A stretch of DNA of 64,000 bases from Bacillota bacterium (lineage in GTDB: Bacteria; Bacillota; Clostridia; Peptostreptococcales; Anaerovoracaceae): NCBI GenBank assembly GCA_030536355.1, contig JAUNQD010000008.1, positions 1 through 64,000 on the forward strand. Direction: 5' to 3'. Positions 22,867 to 31,988 of this stretch are shown piece by piece (the stretch's first letter is position 1; the number at the start of each line of letters is the position of its first letter). The notes beneath the pieces were generated by a model. That model was given only the letters and a program-made list of their open reading frames with translations. It was not told the origin of the DNA and searched no databases. A program made the position numbers and the translations under genes.

Positions 22867-25800
22867 ATGAATAAGTTCAGACTTAACATCAACGGTAAAG
22901 AAGTTACAGGACTTCCGGGCCAGACTATTCTTGAAGTTGCAAGAGAAAACGACATTTTTATCCCAACTCTCTGCTACGATGAAAGAACTAAGATATATGG
23001 ATCATGCGGTATCTGCATGTGCGAAGTGGAGGGAAACCCTAAGCTTTGTAAGGCATGTGCTACAGAGATCGCACCTGGAATGGTTGTAAAGACTAATACA
23101 GAAAGAGTAATCGAATCAAGAAAGACAAATCTTGAACTGCTCCTTTCAAACCATGTGGGAGACTGCAGACCTCCTTGCGTACTGGCATGTCCTGCACAGA
23201 CTGACTGTCAGGGTTATGTTGGTCTCATCGCTAACGGTGAATACGAAGCGGCTCTCGAACTGGTAAAGGATAAGATCCCTCTTCCTGCATCACTAGGTCG
23301 AGTTTGTCCTCATCCTTGTGAAGAAGAGTGTAGAAGAGGACTCATCGATGAACCTATTTCCATCCAGTGGCTGAAGAGATTCGTTGCGGATCACGATCTG
23401 ATGGATGAAGAAGTATTCATACCTGAATGTGAAGAAGATACAGGCAAGAGCGTTGCCATCATCGGCGGCGGCCCTATGGGTCTGTCAGCAGCTTACTTCC
23501 TTAGACAGATGGGTCATGATGTTACTATCTTCGAAGCAATGCCTAAGGCAGGTGGTATGCTGAGATACGGTATCCCTGAATACAGACTTCCTAAGGCTGT
23601 ACTGGACGAAGAGATCCTGACTATTCAGAAGATGGGCGTTGAAATCATCACTGATACTAAGATTGGTGTGGATATCCCATTCGATTCAGTAAGAGAAGAC
23701 TTCGATGCAGTTCTGCTGGGAATCGGCGCATGGGTATCAACAGGCGTTGGATGCGAAGGTGAAGATGCTGACGGAGTTATCGGCGGTATCGACTTCCTGA
23801 GAAAGGTAGTAAGAAACGAAGAAATCGAACTTGGCGAAAGAGTAGCTATTGTCGGCGGCGGTAATACTGCTATGGACGCATGCAGAACAGCTGTAAGACT
23901 TGGTGCCAAGGAAGTATATAACATCTACAGAAGAACTAAGGACGAAATGCCTGCAGATAGAGTTGAAATCGAAGAAGCTGAAGAAGAAGGCGTAATCTTC
24001 AAGAATCTGACTAACCCTATCGAAGTTCTCAAGGATGAAAATGGCCATGCCTGGGCAGTTAAACTGCAGGTTATGGAACTGGGTGAACCTGATGAATCAG
24101 GCAGAAGAAGACCTGTTCCTGTTAAGGGCAAGACTGAAACTATCGAGATCGATACTATGATCTTGGCTATCGGTCAGGCTGTAGATGCCGACCTCTTCGA
24201 TTGTGATAAGACAAGAAAGAATGCAATCGCATATGATAAGGATACATTCATGACAAGCATTCCGGGAGTATTTGCAGGCGGAGACTGCGGTAACGATAAG
24301 ATCTCTATCGCCGTAGAAGCCATCGCAGATGCGAGAAAGGTATCCGATATCATCGATGCTTACCTTAATGGCGAAACAGTTAAATATGAAAAGCCTTTCT
24401 TCGTTGAAAGAGACGATATTACAGAAAAGACATTCGAAGACAGAGAAAGAATGTGCAGACCTGAAATGCCTCTTCTGTCACCTGAAGAAAGAAAGGGTAA
24501 CTTCAGCGAAGTCATTCCTGAAGGATATACTGCAGAACAGGCTGAAGCAGAAGCTAACAGATGTCTGGAATGCGGATGCCACGACTACTTCGAATGTAAG
24601 CTGATCGATCTGGCTAACCAGTATGATGTACATCCTGAAAGACTTGCAGGAGACATCAATAAGATCGAATTTGAAGATGATCATCCGTTCATCGTGAGAG
24701 ACCCTAACAAGTGCATACTCTGCGGTCTTTGCGTAAGAGTTTGTGACGAAGTTATGGGAGTAGGAGCTCTTGGTCTGGTACATAGAGGTTTTGATACAGT
24801 TGTTAAACCTAACCTTGAAAAACCTCTGGCTGAATCAGGGTGTGTATCCTGCGGTCAGTGCGTAAGCGTTTGTCCTGTAGGTGCTCTTCAGGAAAGAACT
24901 ACTATGATCAAGGAAACTCCTGTAGATACTGTAGTAACAGAAACTACTTGCTCATACTGCTCGGTAGGCTGCAGCCTGTTGTTGGAAAGCTATGGCGATA
25001 TGCTTATCAAAGCTAACCCTGATAAGGAAGGAACTGTTAACGCAGGTCTGGCTTGCGGTAAGGGTAAGTGGGGATTTGACTGTTCAATGCTGGAAGATAA
25101 ACTGGATGAACCTCTCATCAAGGATGAAGAAGGATTCAGAGAAGCCGATTATCATGAAGCCCTCGTTCTCATCGCTAAAAGATGTCAGTCCATAGGTGCC
25201 AAGTATGGTAAGAATGCTATCGGAGTAGCTGTATCCGACAGATACACTAACGAAGAAGCTTATGCTATCAAGACTATGGCTGAAGATATGGGTGCTAAGA
25301 TCTTCTGCATGAACAACAGACAGAGTGGTATCAAGAATGTCATAGGACATGATGCTTCTCCTAACACTATAGATGAACTCCTGTCAACTAATCTGATCCT
25401 GGCAGTTGGTTTCAATGCTGCAGATAACCCTGTTATCCATCTGAAGATGAAGCAGGCGGCTGAAGCCGGCGCTAAGGTGGTTCTGATCAATACTGAAGAT
25501 TACAAACAGGCTATGCCATATGCTGCTAAGGAAGTATATATCCCATCCGAACAGAATCACGTAGGTTTCCTTAAGGCTGTAGCCAAGGCCATCGTTGATG
25601 CAGGTAAGGGTAAGGATCTTCCTGGATATGATGAATTCGCAGCAAGCCTTGAAGACTTCCCAATCTGCGAGTTTGCAAGTGCTGAAGCTAAGGAAATAGC
25701 AGATATGTATCTTGGAGCTAAGAAGGCAATGATCGTATTCAATCAGAATCTGATCACTGTAGATGCAGCTACATTGCTGGCTGATATCGCTCTGATCTCC

Positions 25801-26394
25801 GGTCATATCGGTTCACCTAGAGACGGAATCTTACAGGTCAAGGCTAAGAACAATTCACAGGGTCTGATCGATCTGGGAATCAATGAAGGTGCAGAAGCAC
25901 TTGAAGGAGTTAAGGCTCTCGTTGTATTCGGTGAAGAAGCTGATATCGATACAGACGCTCTGGAATTCCTCGCAGTATGCGATACTCATATGACTTCGCT
26001 GGCTGCTAAGGCTGATGTGGTTATACCTGGAACAGGCTTCGCTTCAACGGATGGTACTTACACAAATACTGAAAGAAGACTTCAGTTCGTGGAGTCTGCC
26101 ATCGATGAAGGCGTTCTCCTTTCCAACTGGGAAGTTGCTGCTGAGATCTCCCACGTATTTGAAATCGATCACGAATGGGAAGACACAGAAGATATCTCAA
26201 TGGAAATGGACGACATGGTTCCATCATACAAGTATGCTGAACTGGACGAAGTCCTTGGTGGAGTGCTGACTCCGGCAGATGCTAAATTGGTAGCTGTAGG
26301 AAATTCAGTATTCATCGATCCTCTCAAGTGCACAGACAGCTTGATGAATGTGATCGCAGAAAGACTTCCTAAACCAGCGAATCCAACAGCGTAA
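22867..26394 (+). CDS. Fused NuoG-GltD-ferredoxin-FDH-like redox subunit, catalytic Sec/Cys missing
   Basis: A 1175-residue multidomain protein. In order: a [2Fe-2S] domain (Cys36, 47, 50, 64); a region with His96-Cys100-Cys104 like the NuoG His-Cys3 site merging into the GltD [4Fe-4S] domain (Cys147, 151, 155); a GltD/NfnB-like FAD domain (GGGPMG, 200-205) and NADPH site (VGGGNTAMDA, about 328); a two-cluster ferredoxin (Cys616-626 and 659-669); and a molybdopterin-oxidoreductase fold with its own [4Fe-4S] cluster (Cys695, 698, 702, 730). The place of the FDH catalytic Sec/Cys-His holds Arg818-Gln819, and the usual C-terminal pterin-binding domain looks short. It resembles NuoG in being non-catalytic at that site. 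With the two subunits before it, it probably moves electrons among NADH, NADP(H) and ferredoxin; this is inference. Confidence 0.88.
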   Translation: MNKFRLNINGKEVTGLPGQTILEVARENDIFIPTLCYDERTKIYGSCGICMCEVEGNPKLCKACATEIAPGMVVKTNTERVIESRKTNLELLLSNHVGDCRPPCVLACPAQTDCQGYVGLIANGEYEAALELVKDKIPLPASLGRVCPHPCEEECRRGLIDEPISIQWLKRFVADHDLMDEEVFIPECEEDTGKSVAIIGGGPMGLSAAYFLRQMGHDVTIFEAMPKAGGMLRYGIPEYRLPKAVLDEEILTIQKMGVEIITDTKIGVDIPFDSVREDFDAVLLGIGAWVSTGVGCEGEDADGVIGGIDFLRKVVRNEEIELGERVAIVGGGNTAMDACRTAVRLGAKEVYNIYRRTKDEMPADRVEIEEAEEEGVIFKNLTNPIEVLKDENGHAWAVKLQVMELGEPDESGRRRPVPVKGKTETIEIDTMILAIGQAVDADLFDCDKTRKNAIAYDKDTFMTSIPGVFAGGDCGNDKISIAVEAIADARKVSDIIDAYLNGETVKYEKPFFVERDDITEKTFEDRERMCRPEMPLLSPEERKGNFSEVIPEGYTAEQAEAEANRCLECGCHDYFECKLIDLANQYDVHPERLAGDINKIEFEDDHPFIVRDPNKCILCGLCVRVCDEVMGVGALGLVHRGFDTVVKPNLEKPLAESGCVSCGQCVSVCPVGALQERTTMIKETPVDTVVTETTCSYCSVGCSLLLESYGDMLIKANPDKEGTVNAGLACGKGKWGFDCSMLEDKLDEPLIKDEEGFREADYHEALVLIAKRCQSIGAKYGKNAIGVAVSDRYTNEEAYAIKTMAEDMGAKIFCMNNRQSGIKNVIGHDASPNTIDELLSTNLILAVGFNAADNPVIHLKMKQAAEAGAKVVLINTEDYKQAMPYAAKEVYIPSEQNHVGFLKAVAKAIVDAGKGKDLPGYDEFAASLEDFPICEFASAEAKEIADMYLGAKKAMIVFNQNLITVDAATLLADIALISGHIGSPRDGILQVKAKNNSQGLIDLGINEGAEALEGVKALVVFGEEADIDTDALEFLAVCDTHMTSLAAKADVVIPGTGFASTDGTYTNTERRLQFVESAIDEGVLLSNWEVAAEISHVFEIDHEWEDTEDISMEMDDMVPSYKYAELDEVLGGVLTPADAKLVAVGNSVFIDPLKCTDSLMNVIAERLPKPANPTA

Positions 26395-26411
26395 CGATTA
26401 AGTTTGATCTA

Positions 26412-26439
26412 AGAGCCGCAAGTATTTGCGGCTCTTTTT
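26412..26439 (+). terminator. Intrinsic terminator after the redox operon
   Basis: AGAGCCGCAA (26412-26421), loop GTAT, TTGCGGCTCT (26426-26435), TTTT. Confidence 0.92.
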
Positions 26440-26459
26440 ACAAGGATAACGGTGTTATC

Positions 26460-26975
26460 ATGGAATATATAACAAATTACGACTCCCCATTGGGTAATAT
26501 AACGATAGCAAGTGATGGCGAAAATATAACAGGACTGTGGTTTGAAACCCAAAAACCTTCAGATGAAGAATTGGAAGCCAATTATGATAAACGCGATGTG
26601 CCTGTATTTGATCAAGCTAAAAAGTGGCTGGATGTTTATTTTTCCGGAAAGGCTCCCGGATTTACTCTGCCTTTAAAAGTCAATGAAACCTCATTCAGAA
26701 ACAGAGTGTGTGAAATAATGATGGAAATACCATACGGGGAAACCATTACATACGGTCAAATAGCACAACGGATAGCAAGAGAAAACGGCGTAGATAAAAT
26801 GTCTGCACAGGCTGTAGGCGGTGCGGTAGGGCACAATCCTATATCGGTCATCATACCATGCCACAGAGTCATAGGAGCCAACGGGAAGCTTACAGGATAT
26901 ACAGGAGGCATAAACATTAAGATAGAACTTCTTAAATTGGAGGGTTCATATGAACAAGTTGTATCAAAAAAGTGA
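26460..26975 (+). CDS. ogt: Methylated-DNA--protein-cysteine methyltransferase
   Basis: A 171-residue single-use repair protein that takes alkyl groups from O6-alkylguanine onto its own cysteine. The active-site motif is IPCHRVIGANGKLTGYTGG. The N-terminal part (YDSPLGNITIASDGENITGLWF) and the helix-turn-helix IPYGETITYGQIAQRIA are typical of Ogt/MGMT. Length is normal. Its 3' end overlaps the next gene by 26 bp, so the two are translationally coupled, although the functions appear unrelated. Confidence 0.95.
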   Translation: MEYITNYDSPLGNITIASDGENITGLWFETQKPSDEELEANYDKRDVPVFDQAKKWLDVYFSGKAPGFTLPLKVNETSFRNRVCEIMMEIPYGETITYGQIAQRIARENGVDKMSAQAVGGAVGHNPISVIIPCHRVIGANGKLTGYTGGINIKIELLKLEGSYEQVVSKK

Positions 26976-27696
26976 GATATGGTTCGCAATAATATGGATA
27001 ATCATATATGTTGTCGGAACAAGTATCGTAGATGGGATTTCACAGGATTACGAACTTAATAAAATACCGACATTTGTTTTTCATGTGATGCTTTGTGTGA
27101 TCATCATATGCTGGATGAATAAGCAACAACTGTTTAACAATTACGGACTATGCAGAGCCAATTCACCTGCATCAAAATTCTTGTACTACATACCGCTGCT
27201 AATAATAGCTTCATGCAACTTATGGTTTGGCATGACAATGAACTTAGGGATCACAGAATCGATATTTTTCGCTGGAAGCATGGTCTGTGTAGGTTTTATT
27301 GAAGAAATCATATTCAGAGGATTTCTGTTCAAGGCCATGGCCAAGGACAGCATAAAGGCGGCAATTATAGTTTCAAGCATCACGTTTGGTATTGGTCACA
27401 TAGTCAATCTCTTCAACGGCAGCAGCGATGATCCTATAGCAACGATATGCCAGATAATATATGCAATGGCAATAGGCTTCCTTTTTGTGATCATATTTTA
27501 CAGAGGCGGTACGTTGTGGCCATGTATCATCACACATAGTGTAGTCAATGCTTTGAGCGTATTTGCAGATGAAAGTAATATGACAACTCAGATACAAATA
27601 ATAACAGCAGCGATACTTACCATTATTCCTTTGATTTATGTTATAATACTTAATAAAACACTACCAAGGAGAGAAACAAATGAAAAAGTTCTTTAA
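26950..27696 (+). CDS. CPBP-family intramembrane metalloprotease
   Basis: A 248-residue polytopic protein of the CAAX protease/bacteriocin-processing (Abi, PF02517) family. The catalytic motifs are [10 protein letters not shown] (EExxxR) in one helix, [12 protein letters not shown] with the metal-binding His, and [11 protein letters not shown] in a later helix. It has about seven helices. Members cleave peptides within membranes or confer bacteriocin self-immunity, but most have no known substrate. GGAGGG at 26939-26944 supports ATG 26950, inside the end of ogt. Its last 17 bp overlap mscL. Confidence 0.9.
   Translation: MNKLYQKSEIWFAIIWIIIYVVGTSIVDGISQDYELNKIPTFVFHVMLCVIIICWMNKQQLFNNYGLCRANSPASKFLYYIPLLIIASCNLWFGMTMNLGITESIFFAGSMVCVGFIEEIIFRGFLFKAMAKDSIKAAIIVSSITFGIGHIVNLFNGSSDDPIATICQIIYAMAIGFLFVIIFYRGGTLWPCIITHSVVNALSVFADESNMTTQIQIITAAILTIIPLIYVIILNKTLPRRETNEKVL
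27639..27647 (+). promoter_or_regulatory. Predicted extended -10 promoter for mscL inside the CPBP gene
   Basis: TGTTATAAT (27639-27647) is a perfect extended -10. No strong -35 box is visible. It lies 33 bp before the mscL ATG. Confidence 0.45.
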
Positions 27697-28096
27697 TGAA
27701 TTCAAAGAATTTGCAATGCGCGGCAATATCATGGATATGGCTGTCGGCATCATCGTAGGTGCTGCATTCACAGCTATCGTAACATCGCTGGTAAATGATA
27801 TCATTTCACCTATAATCGGTCTGCTTGTAAAAGTTGATTTCAGTGACCTGGTACTCAACATTGTCGGCGTAGATATCAAATACGGCGCATTCATAATGGC
27901 TGTGATCAACTTCCTTATTGTTGCATTTGCACTCTTTATGGTCATAAAGGCTATGAACAGGGCTGCGTCATTAACTAAAAAACCTGAAGCAGAACCTGAA
28001 CCTACAACAAAAGAATGTCCTTTCTGCAAAACAGAAATACATATTGAAGCAACTAGATGTCCACACTGTACATCTGAGTTAGATAAAGCTGAATAA
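27680..28096 (+). CDS. mscL: Large-conductance mechanosensitive channel with C-terminal zinc ribbon
   Basis: A 138-residue MscL that opens under membrane tension to protect against osmotic downshock. [34 protein letters not shown] is the amphipathic N-helix and first membrane helix; [18 protein letters not shown] is the second. After a linker rich in Glu and Pro, the C-terminus has [18 protein letters not shown], a CxxC-x10-CxxC zinc ribbon not present in E. coli MscL. I recall similar tails in other clostridial MscL proteins. AAGGAGAG precedes the ATG, and the gene overlaps the end of the protease gene by 17 bp. Confidence 0.95.
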   Translation: MKKFFNEFKEFAMRGNIMDMAVGIIVGAAFTAIVTSLVNDIISPIIGLLVKVDFSDLVLNIVGVDIKYGAFIMAVINFLIVAFALFMVIKAMNRAASLTKKPEAEPEPTTKECPFCKTEIHIEATRCPHCTSELDKAE

Positions 28097-28113
28097 GATA
28101 TAGAGGGATGATC

Positions 28114-28650
28114 ATGTTCCAAACTGTATTCATTCAAGCGATCGGCCTTTTGGCTGTAGTCTGTTTTATATTCTCATTTCAGATAAAATCAAATAAAGCG
28201 CTGTTCCTGTGTCAGATGGCAGGAAGCGCTTTGTTTTGTGTCCAGTATCTTTTACTGGGGGCTTTTACCGGATGTCTAAGCTATCTTGCTGCTATAATCA
28301 GAAACATAATGCTTAGCAATATGCAAAAGGCACAGTGGCTCCGCTGGAAAGGGTGGTCATGGCTGTTTTCAGCTGTTGCTTTGGTCATTATGGTGTTCAC
28401 CTGGCAGGGACCTGCAAGCATATTGCCGACACTGGCATTTGTAGTAGGGTCGTTTGCATTATGGACCGACAATGCACAGAAGATAAGATTCTACAATCTC
28501 ATCTGTATATCTCCGTCATATTTAGCTTACGGCATATATGCAGGATCCATCGGAGCGATCCTAAATGAAATATTCATACTTTCATCGATCATCATATCCA
28601 TATACAGATATGGATGGAAGGCGATGGGTGAGAACAAGTTCGAAAAATAA
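28114..28650 (+). CDS. YgjV-like inner membrane protein
   Basis: A 178-residue membrane protein with about five or six helices, similar to the Imp-YgjV family (PF10688) of unknown function. Recognisable stretches are FIFSFQIKSNKALFLCQMAGSALF, AIIRNIMLS and FVVGSFALWTDNAQKIRFYN. ATG 28114 is preferred over ATG 28108 because GAGGG lies at 28103-28107. It is 17 bp downstream of mscL and probably co-transcribed. A terminator follows. Confidence 0.85.
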   Translation: MFQTVFIQAIGLLAVVCFIFSFQIKSNKALFLCQMAGSALFCVQYLLLGAFTGCLSYLAAIIRNIMLSNMQKAQWLRWKGWSWLFSAVALVIMVFTWQGPASILPTLAFVVGSFALWTDNAQKIRFYNLICISPSYLAYGIYAGSIGAILNEIFILSSIIISIYRYGWKAMGENKFEK

Positions 28651-28660
28651 AAAAGACGCA

Positions 28661-28695
28661 AAAGACCGCTGACAAATAATGATCAGCGGTCTTTT
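28661..28695. terminator. Bidirectional terminator between ygjV-like gene and CoA-transferase
   Basis: AAAGACCGCTGA (28661-28672), 10-nt loop, TCAGCGGTCTTT (28683-28694) plus T-run; A-rich on the other side. Confidence 0.9.
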
Positions 28696-28705
28696 TATTA
28701 ATAAG

Positions 28706-30283
28706 TTATTTTAGTTTGATTCCCATAACTTCAGGTCTGAAAAGTCTTTCGTCCATCAACTTCAGATCATCAGCGATCACAGGCTTGAATTCCATTTTAT
28801 CTAATATATCATTGTGAAGATCGACTCCCGGAGCGATTTCTATGAGAGTGAATCCTTCAGGTCTAAGCTGGAATACAGCTCGTTCAGTGATATATAGTAT
28901 ATTCTGACGTCCTTTATCAAGTGAGTTTTCGCCTGAGAAAGTGATATGAGCTACATCTTTCTTGAATTTGATGTGCGGCCCATCAGCAACGATGTTTATA
29001 CAGCCGTTTTCAACTCGTATATCGCTCTTCCCCGCAGTAAATGTGCCCATGAAGCATACATTTTTAGCTCCTTGAGTGATATTGATGAATCCGCCGGGTC
29101 CCGGTACTTTACCTGCGAAGCGTGATACATTAACGTTGCCGTGGCTGTCCATTTCTGCAGCACCAAGGCATGCGTAGTCTATACCGCCGCCATCATAGAA
29201 ATCAAACATATCAGGCTGTTTCAGTATGGCATCAGGATTATATGCTGCGCCTGTAGCGATCCCCGGAGCAGGGACACCGCCCATGACACCGGATTCGATA
29301 CTGGCAGATACATTCTTGATCAGACCCTCTTCATTCAATACATTAGAAACGTTCATAGGAACACCTATGCCCAAGTTTATGAATGCATTGTTTGAAAACT
29401 CCATAGCACCTCGGCGGCAGATGACTTTGATAGGATCAAGCTCAAGAGGTTTGATTTCTTCCAGCTGTATCTTCTCATCACCACACCATGAATGGACGAT
29501 AGGGGGCATACCTTCGATGAAATGTTGTCCCGTATTTCCCGGAGAACCGAGGATAACGTAGTCCACAAGGGTAGCAGGGACTATGACATCCTGAGGATGG
29601 AGGTCTCCGCTTTCTACGATCTCATCCACCTGTACCATTACGATACCGCCTGAATTACGAGCGGCAGTTGCCATTTCCAGTTGTTCCAGATGCATCGCTT
29701 CCTTTTCCAAGGAAATATTTCCCTTGCGATCGGCCATAGTTCCCTTGATGATAGCAACATCTATAGGAAATGCAGGGTAGAAGAGATGATCTTCACCCTT
29801 GATATTTATCAGTTCTACAGGACGATCTTTGCTTTCGCGTGCAGTATCGTTGATACATGCACCATCGACACGCGGATCTACGAAAGTCTTAAGACCTACA
29901 GGCGTTATGACGCCAGGTTTGCCCGATGCGATAGCCCTCATCATATGCGACAAAACGCCTTGCGGTATCATGAAGCAAGGGATAGAACCGTCCATGATAA
30001 GAGGGTACATCTTATTGGCAAGACTCAAATTAGCGCAGAGTAATCTGCGCATAAGTCCCCTATGAGCGAAATGATTTATCCCTCGATCTTTGCCATCACC
30101 GCCGATACCGGCAACATTGACCACATTGAGATCACATGGATGGCCTTCGTTTATAAATCTGTTTTCAATTTCTCCAAGTATATCGTCAGCCAGGCAGAAG
30201 CTGATGAAGGCATCTACACCTACTGTCGATCCGTCTTTTATTATTGATGCCGCTTCTTTAGCGGTTATGAATTTTACAGGCAT
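28706..30283 (-). CDS. Acyl-CoA:carboxylate CoA-transferase, fused alpha-beta type
   Basis: A 525-residue family I CoA-transferase with both halves in one chain, as in propionate/acetate CoA-transferase (Pct) and YdiF. It exchanges CoA between a short-chain acyl-CoA and a free acid through a glutamyl-CoA intermediate; the likely nucleophile is Glu330 in ASIESGVMGG. The first half has KEAASIIKDGSTVGVDAF and the second FINLGIGVPMNVSNVL and GGGIDYACLGAAEMDSHGNVNVS. It is the second gene of a minus-strand pair, 10 bp after the crotonase gene. The substrates are likely C3-C5 acids, but the exact ones cannot be told. The convergent terminator ends it. Confidence 0.93.
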   Translation of the reverse strand: MPVKFITAKEAASIIKDGSTVGVDAFISFCLADDILGEIENRFINEGHPCDLNVVNVAGIGGDGKDRGINHFAHRGLMRRLLCANLSLANKMYPLIMDGSIPCFMIPQGVLSHMMRAIASGKPGVITPVGLKTFVDPRVDGACINDTARESKDRPVELINIKGEDHLFYPAFPIDVAIIKGTMADRKGNISLEKEAMHLEQLEMATAARNSGGIVMVQVDEIVESGDLHPQDVIVPATLVDYVILGSPGNTGQHFIEGMPPIVHSWCGDEKIQLEEIKPLELDPIKVICRRGAMEFSNNAFINLGIGVPMNVSNVLNEEGLIKNVSASIESGVMGGVPAPGIATGAAYNPDAILKQPDMFDFYDGGGIDYACLGAAEMDSHGNVNVSRFAGKVPGPGGFINITQGAKNVCFMGTFTAGKSDIRVENGCINIVADGPHIKFKKDVAHITFSGENSLDKGRQNILYITERAVFQLRPEGFTLIEIAPGVDLHNDILDKMEFKPVIADDLKLMDERLFRPEVMGIKLK

Positions 30284-30293
30284 GTTTACTTCC

Positions 30294-31082
30294 TTATTTA
30301 TTCTTAAAAACTATGTCTTTTTCTTTTCTTAAAAAACCGCCCATACCGATCTTTTGATCTTCAGTATCAAAAAGCGGCGCGAAAGCCTTTCTTTCAAAAA
30401 TACAGCCTTCTTCGATGGAAGGAGATGTGCCTTTTGCAAGACCGTAGTCTACAGCTTTCTTGGCAGCTCTTACAGCAAGCTGTCCGTTTTTCTCTATGCA
30501 GAGGGCAAGTTCCAGCGCTTCCTCAAGTAGTTTATCTGAAGGGACGACTCTGCTGACAAGCCCAATTTTAAGAGCTTCGCCGGCATTTATGCTTTTGCCT
30601 GTGAATATCATTTCTTTGGCGATGCTTTCTCCGACTATTTCAGGCAGTCTCTGTGTGCCTCCGGCACCGCAGATGACACCAAGCTTCACTTCAGGAAGAC
30701 CCATGCGTGCTGATTCTGATACGATACGTATATCACAAGCCAGTGCCAGCTCCAGACCACCGCCCAGGGCATAACCGTTGATGGCTGCGATCACAGGGAT
30801 CTGCATACTTTCGATGCGCAGATTGAGACCGCTTCCAAGGCCGGACCATTCCAGTATTTCATCAGGCGTTTTGTTTACCATTTCTTCGATATCCGCACCC
30901 GCAATAAATGATTTACCTGTCCCGGTGATGATCAGAGTATAAATTTCAGGATCTGACTCAACATCATCGAGTGCAGTATTTATATCGGCCAGGAAACTGC
31001 TGCAGAGAGCATTCATGGTTTCTTTTTTATTAAGGGTCAGTATCGCAGTATGACCTTTTTTTTCTAATATAATGTCTGACAT
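30294..31082 (-). CDS. Enoyl-CoA hydratase/isomerase (crotonase) family protein
   Basis: A 262-residue crotonase. The oxyanion-hole segments are SFIAGADIEEM and AINGYALGGGLELALACDIRI; SARMGLPEVKLGVICGAGGTQRLPEIVG contains the conserved Glu region, followed by FTGKSINAGEALKIGLVSRVV. It would hydrate short enoyl-CoA such as crotonyl-CoA or act on a related acyl-CoA. It heads the minus-strand pair with the CoA-transferase. No hydroxyacyl-CoA dehydrogenase or thiolase is adjacent, so it might serve a side pathway rather than the core butyrate route. It is divergent from the ABC transporter. Confidence 0.93.
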   Translation of the reverse strand: MSDIILEKKGHTAILTLNKKETMNALCSSFLADINTALDDVESDPEIYTLIITGTGKSFIAGADIEEMVNKTPDEILEWSGLGSGLNLRIESMQIPVIAAINGYALGGGLELALACDIRIVSESARMGLPEVKLGVICGAGGTQRLPEIVGESIAKEMIFTGKSINAGEALKIGLVSRVVPSDKLLEEALELALCIEKNGQLAVRAAKKAVDYGLAKGTSPSIEEGCIFERKAFAPLFDTEDQKIGMGGFLRKEKDIVFKNK

Positions 31083-31274
31083 GAAGATCTCCTCTGACGA
31101 ACGATTATTATAACATTGACTTTTATTTTAACACATATAAGACAAAAGTTCCAATATCCATAAAACAATCAAAAACAAAAGGTAAAATATAGATAATACA
31201 TTTAAAAAGGAGTAAAATATAATTACTCTGAAGAAAGGAGAATCGGCGTATCGTAAGATCGCCGGATCAGGGAT
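31083..31274. promoter_or_regulatory. Divergent intergenic region between crotonase and ABC transporter genes
   Basis: It is A/T-rich. On the minus strand a TATAAT sits near 31106-31111 without a good -35. On the + strand a TATAAT-like box near 31217-31222 and a small hairpin GGCGTATC-GTAA-GATCGCC (about 31246-31264) precede the ABC gene. No clear operator is seen. Confidence 0.3.
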
Positions 31275-31976
31275 ATGTCATTCGTAACTTTTGAAAATGT
31301 AGGCAAGATATATAAGACAGGAGATGTGGAAGTCCATGCTCTCAAAGGAGTGGATTTTGAAATAGAAAAAGGGGAGATCTGTGTGGTTGTAGGGCAGTCA
31401 GGTGCCGGCAAGACTACACTTCTCAATATACTGGGCGGAATGGATACTCTCACAAGCGGCAGAGTGCTGCTGGACGGCAGAGATATTTCTGCACTTAAAG
31501 ATAAAGAAATGGCCACATACAGAAGGCTCGACATAGGATTCGTGTTTCAGTTCTATAACTTGATCCCGAATCTCACGGCACTCGAAAATGTCGAGATCGC
31601 ATCACAGCTTTCTCCTAAGCCGTTAAACAGTCGTAAGGTGATGGAGGTAGTAGGCCTCAGGAACCGAATGAACAACTTTCCTGCCCAACTCTCCGGAGGA
31701 GAACAACAGAGGGTAGCGATCGCAAGAGCCCTTGCCAAGAACCCGAAGCTGCTCCTTTGCGATGAGCCGACCGGCGCTTTGGATTATGAAACAGGCAAGG
31801 CTATCCTGAAACTTCTCCAGGAAACAAGCAGAAGGACGGGAATGACAGTAGTCATCATAACACACAACTCAGCCCTTACTGCCATGGCAGACAGAGTAGT
31901 CAGAGTCAAGAATGGAACGGTAGCATCGGTGACACTAAATGAGAAGCCGATTCCTGTAGAACAGATAGAATGGTAG
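31275..31976 (+). CDS. ABC transporter ATP-binding protein (MacB/LolD type)
   Basis: A 233-residue ATPase. Walker A is GQSGAGKTT, the signature [15 protein letters not shown], Walker [13 protein letters not shown] and the H-loop [39 protein letters not shown] is typical of the MacB/LolD/BceA family that powers mechanotransmission rather than classic transport. It is followed 12 bp later by a matching FtsX-domain permease. The Shine-Dalgarno is weak (AGGGAT). Confidence 0.95.
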   Translation: MSFVTFENVGKIYKTGDVEVHALKGVDFEIEKGEICVVVGQSGAGKTTLLNILGGMDTLTSGRVLLDGRDISALKDKEMATYRRLDIGFVFQFYNLIPNLTALENVEIASQLSPKPLNSRKVMEVVGLRNRMNNFPAQLSGGEQQRVAIARALAKNPKLLLCDEPTGALDYETGKAILKLLQETSRRTGMTVVIITHNSALTAMADRVVRVKNGTVASVTLNEKPIPVEQIEW

Positions 31977-31988
31977 GAGCGGAGATAC

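Noticed and set aside
25384-25806. A 140-residue minus-strand frame opposite the large redox gene.
   Set aside because: It has no ribosome site or promoter and only mirrors codon bias of the + strand gene.
22867-26394. Calling the large redox subunit an active formate dehydrogenase.
   Set aside because: The Sec/Cys-His active pair is replaced by Arg-Gln and no in-frame TGA is found; the first half is GltD- and NuoG-like.
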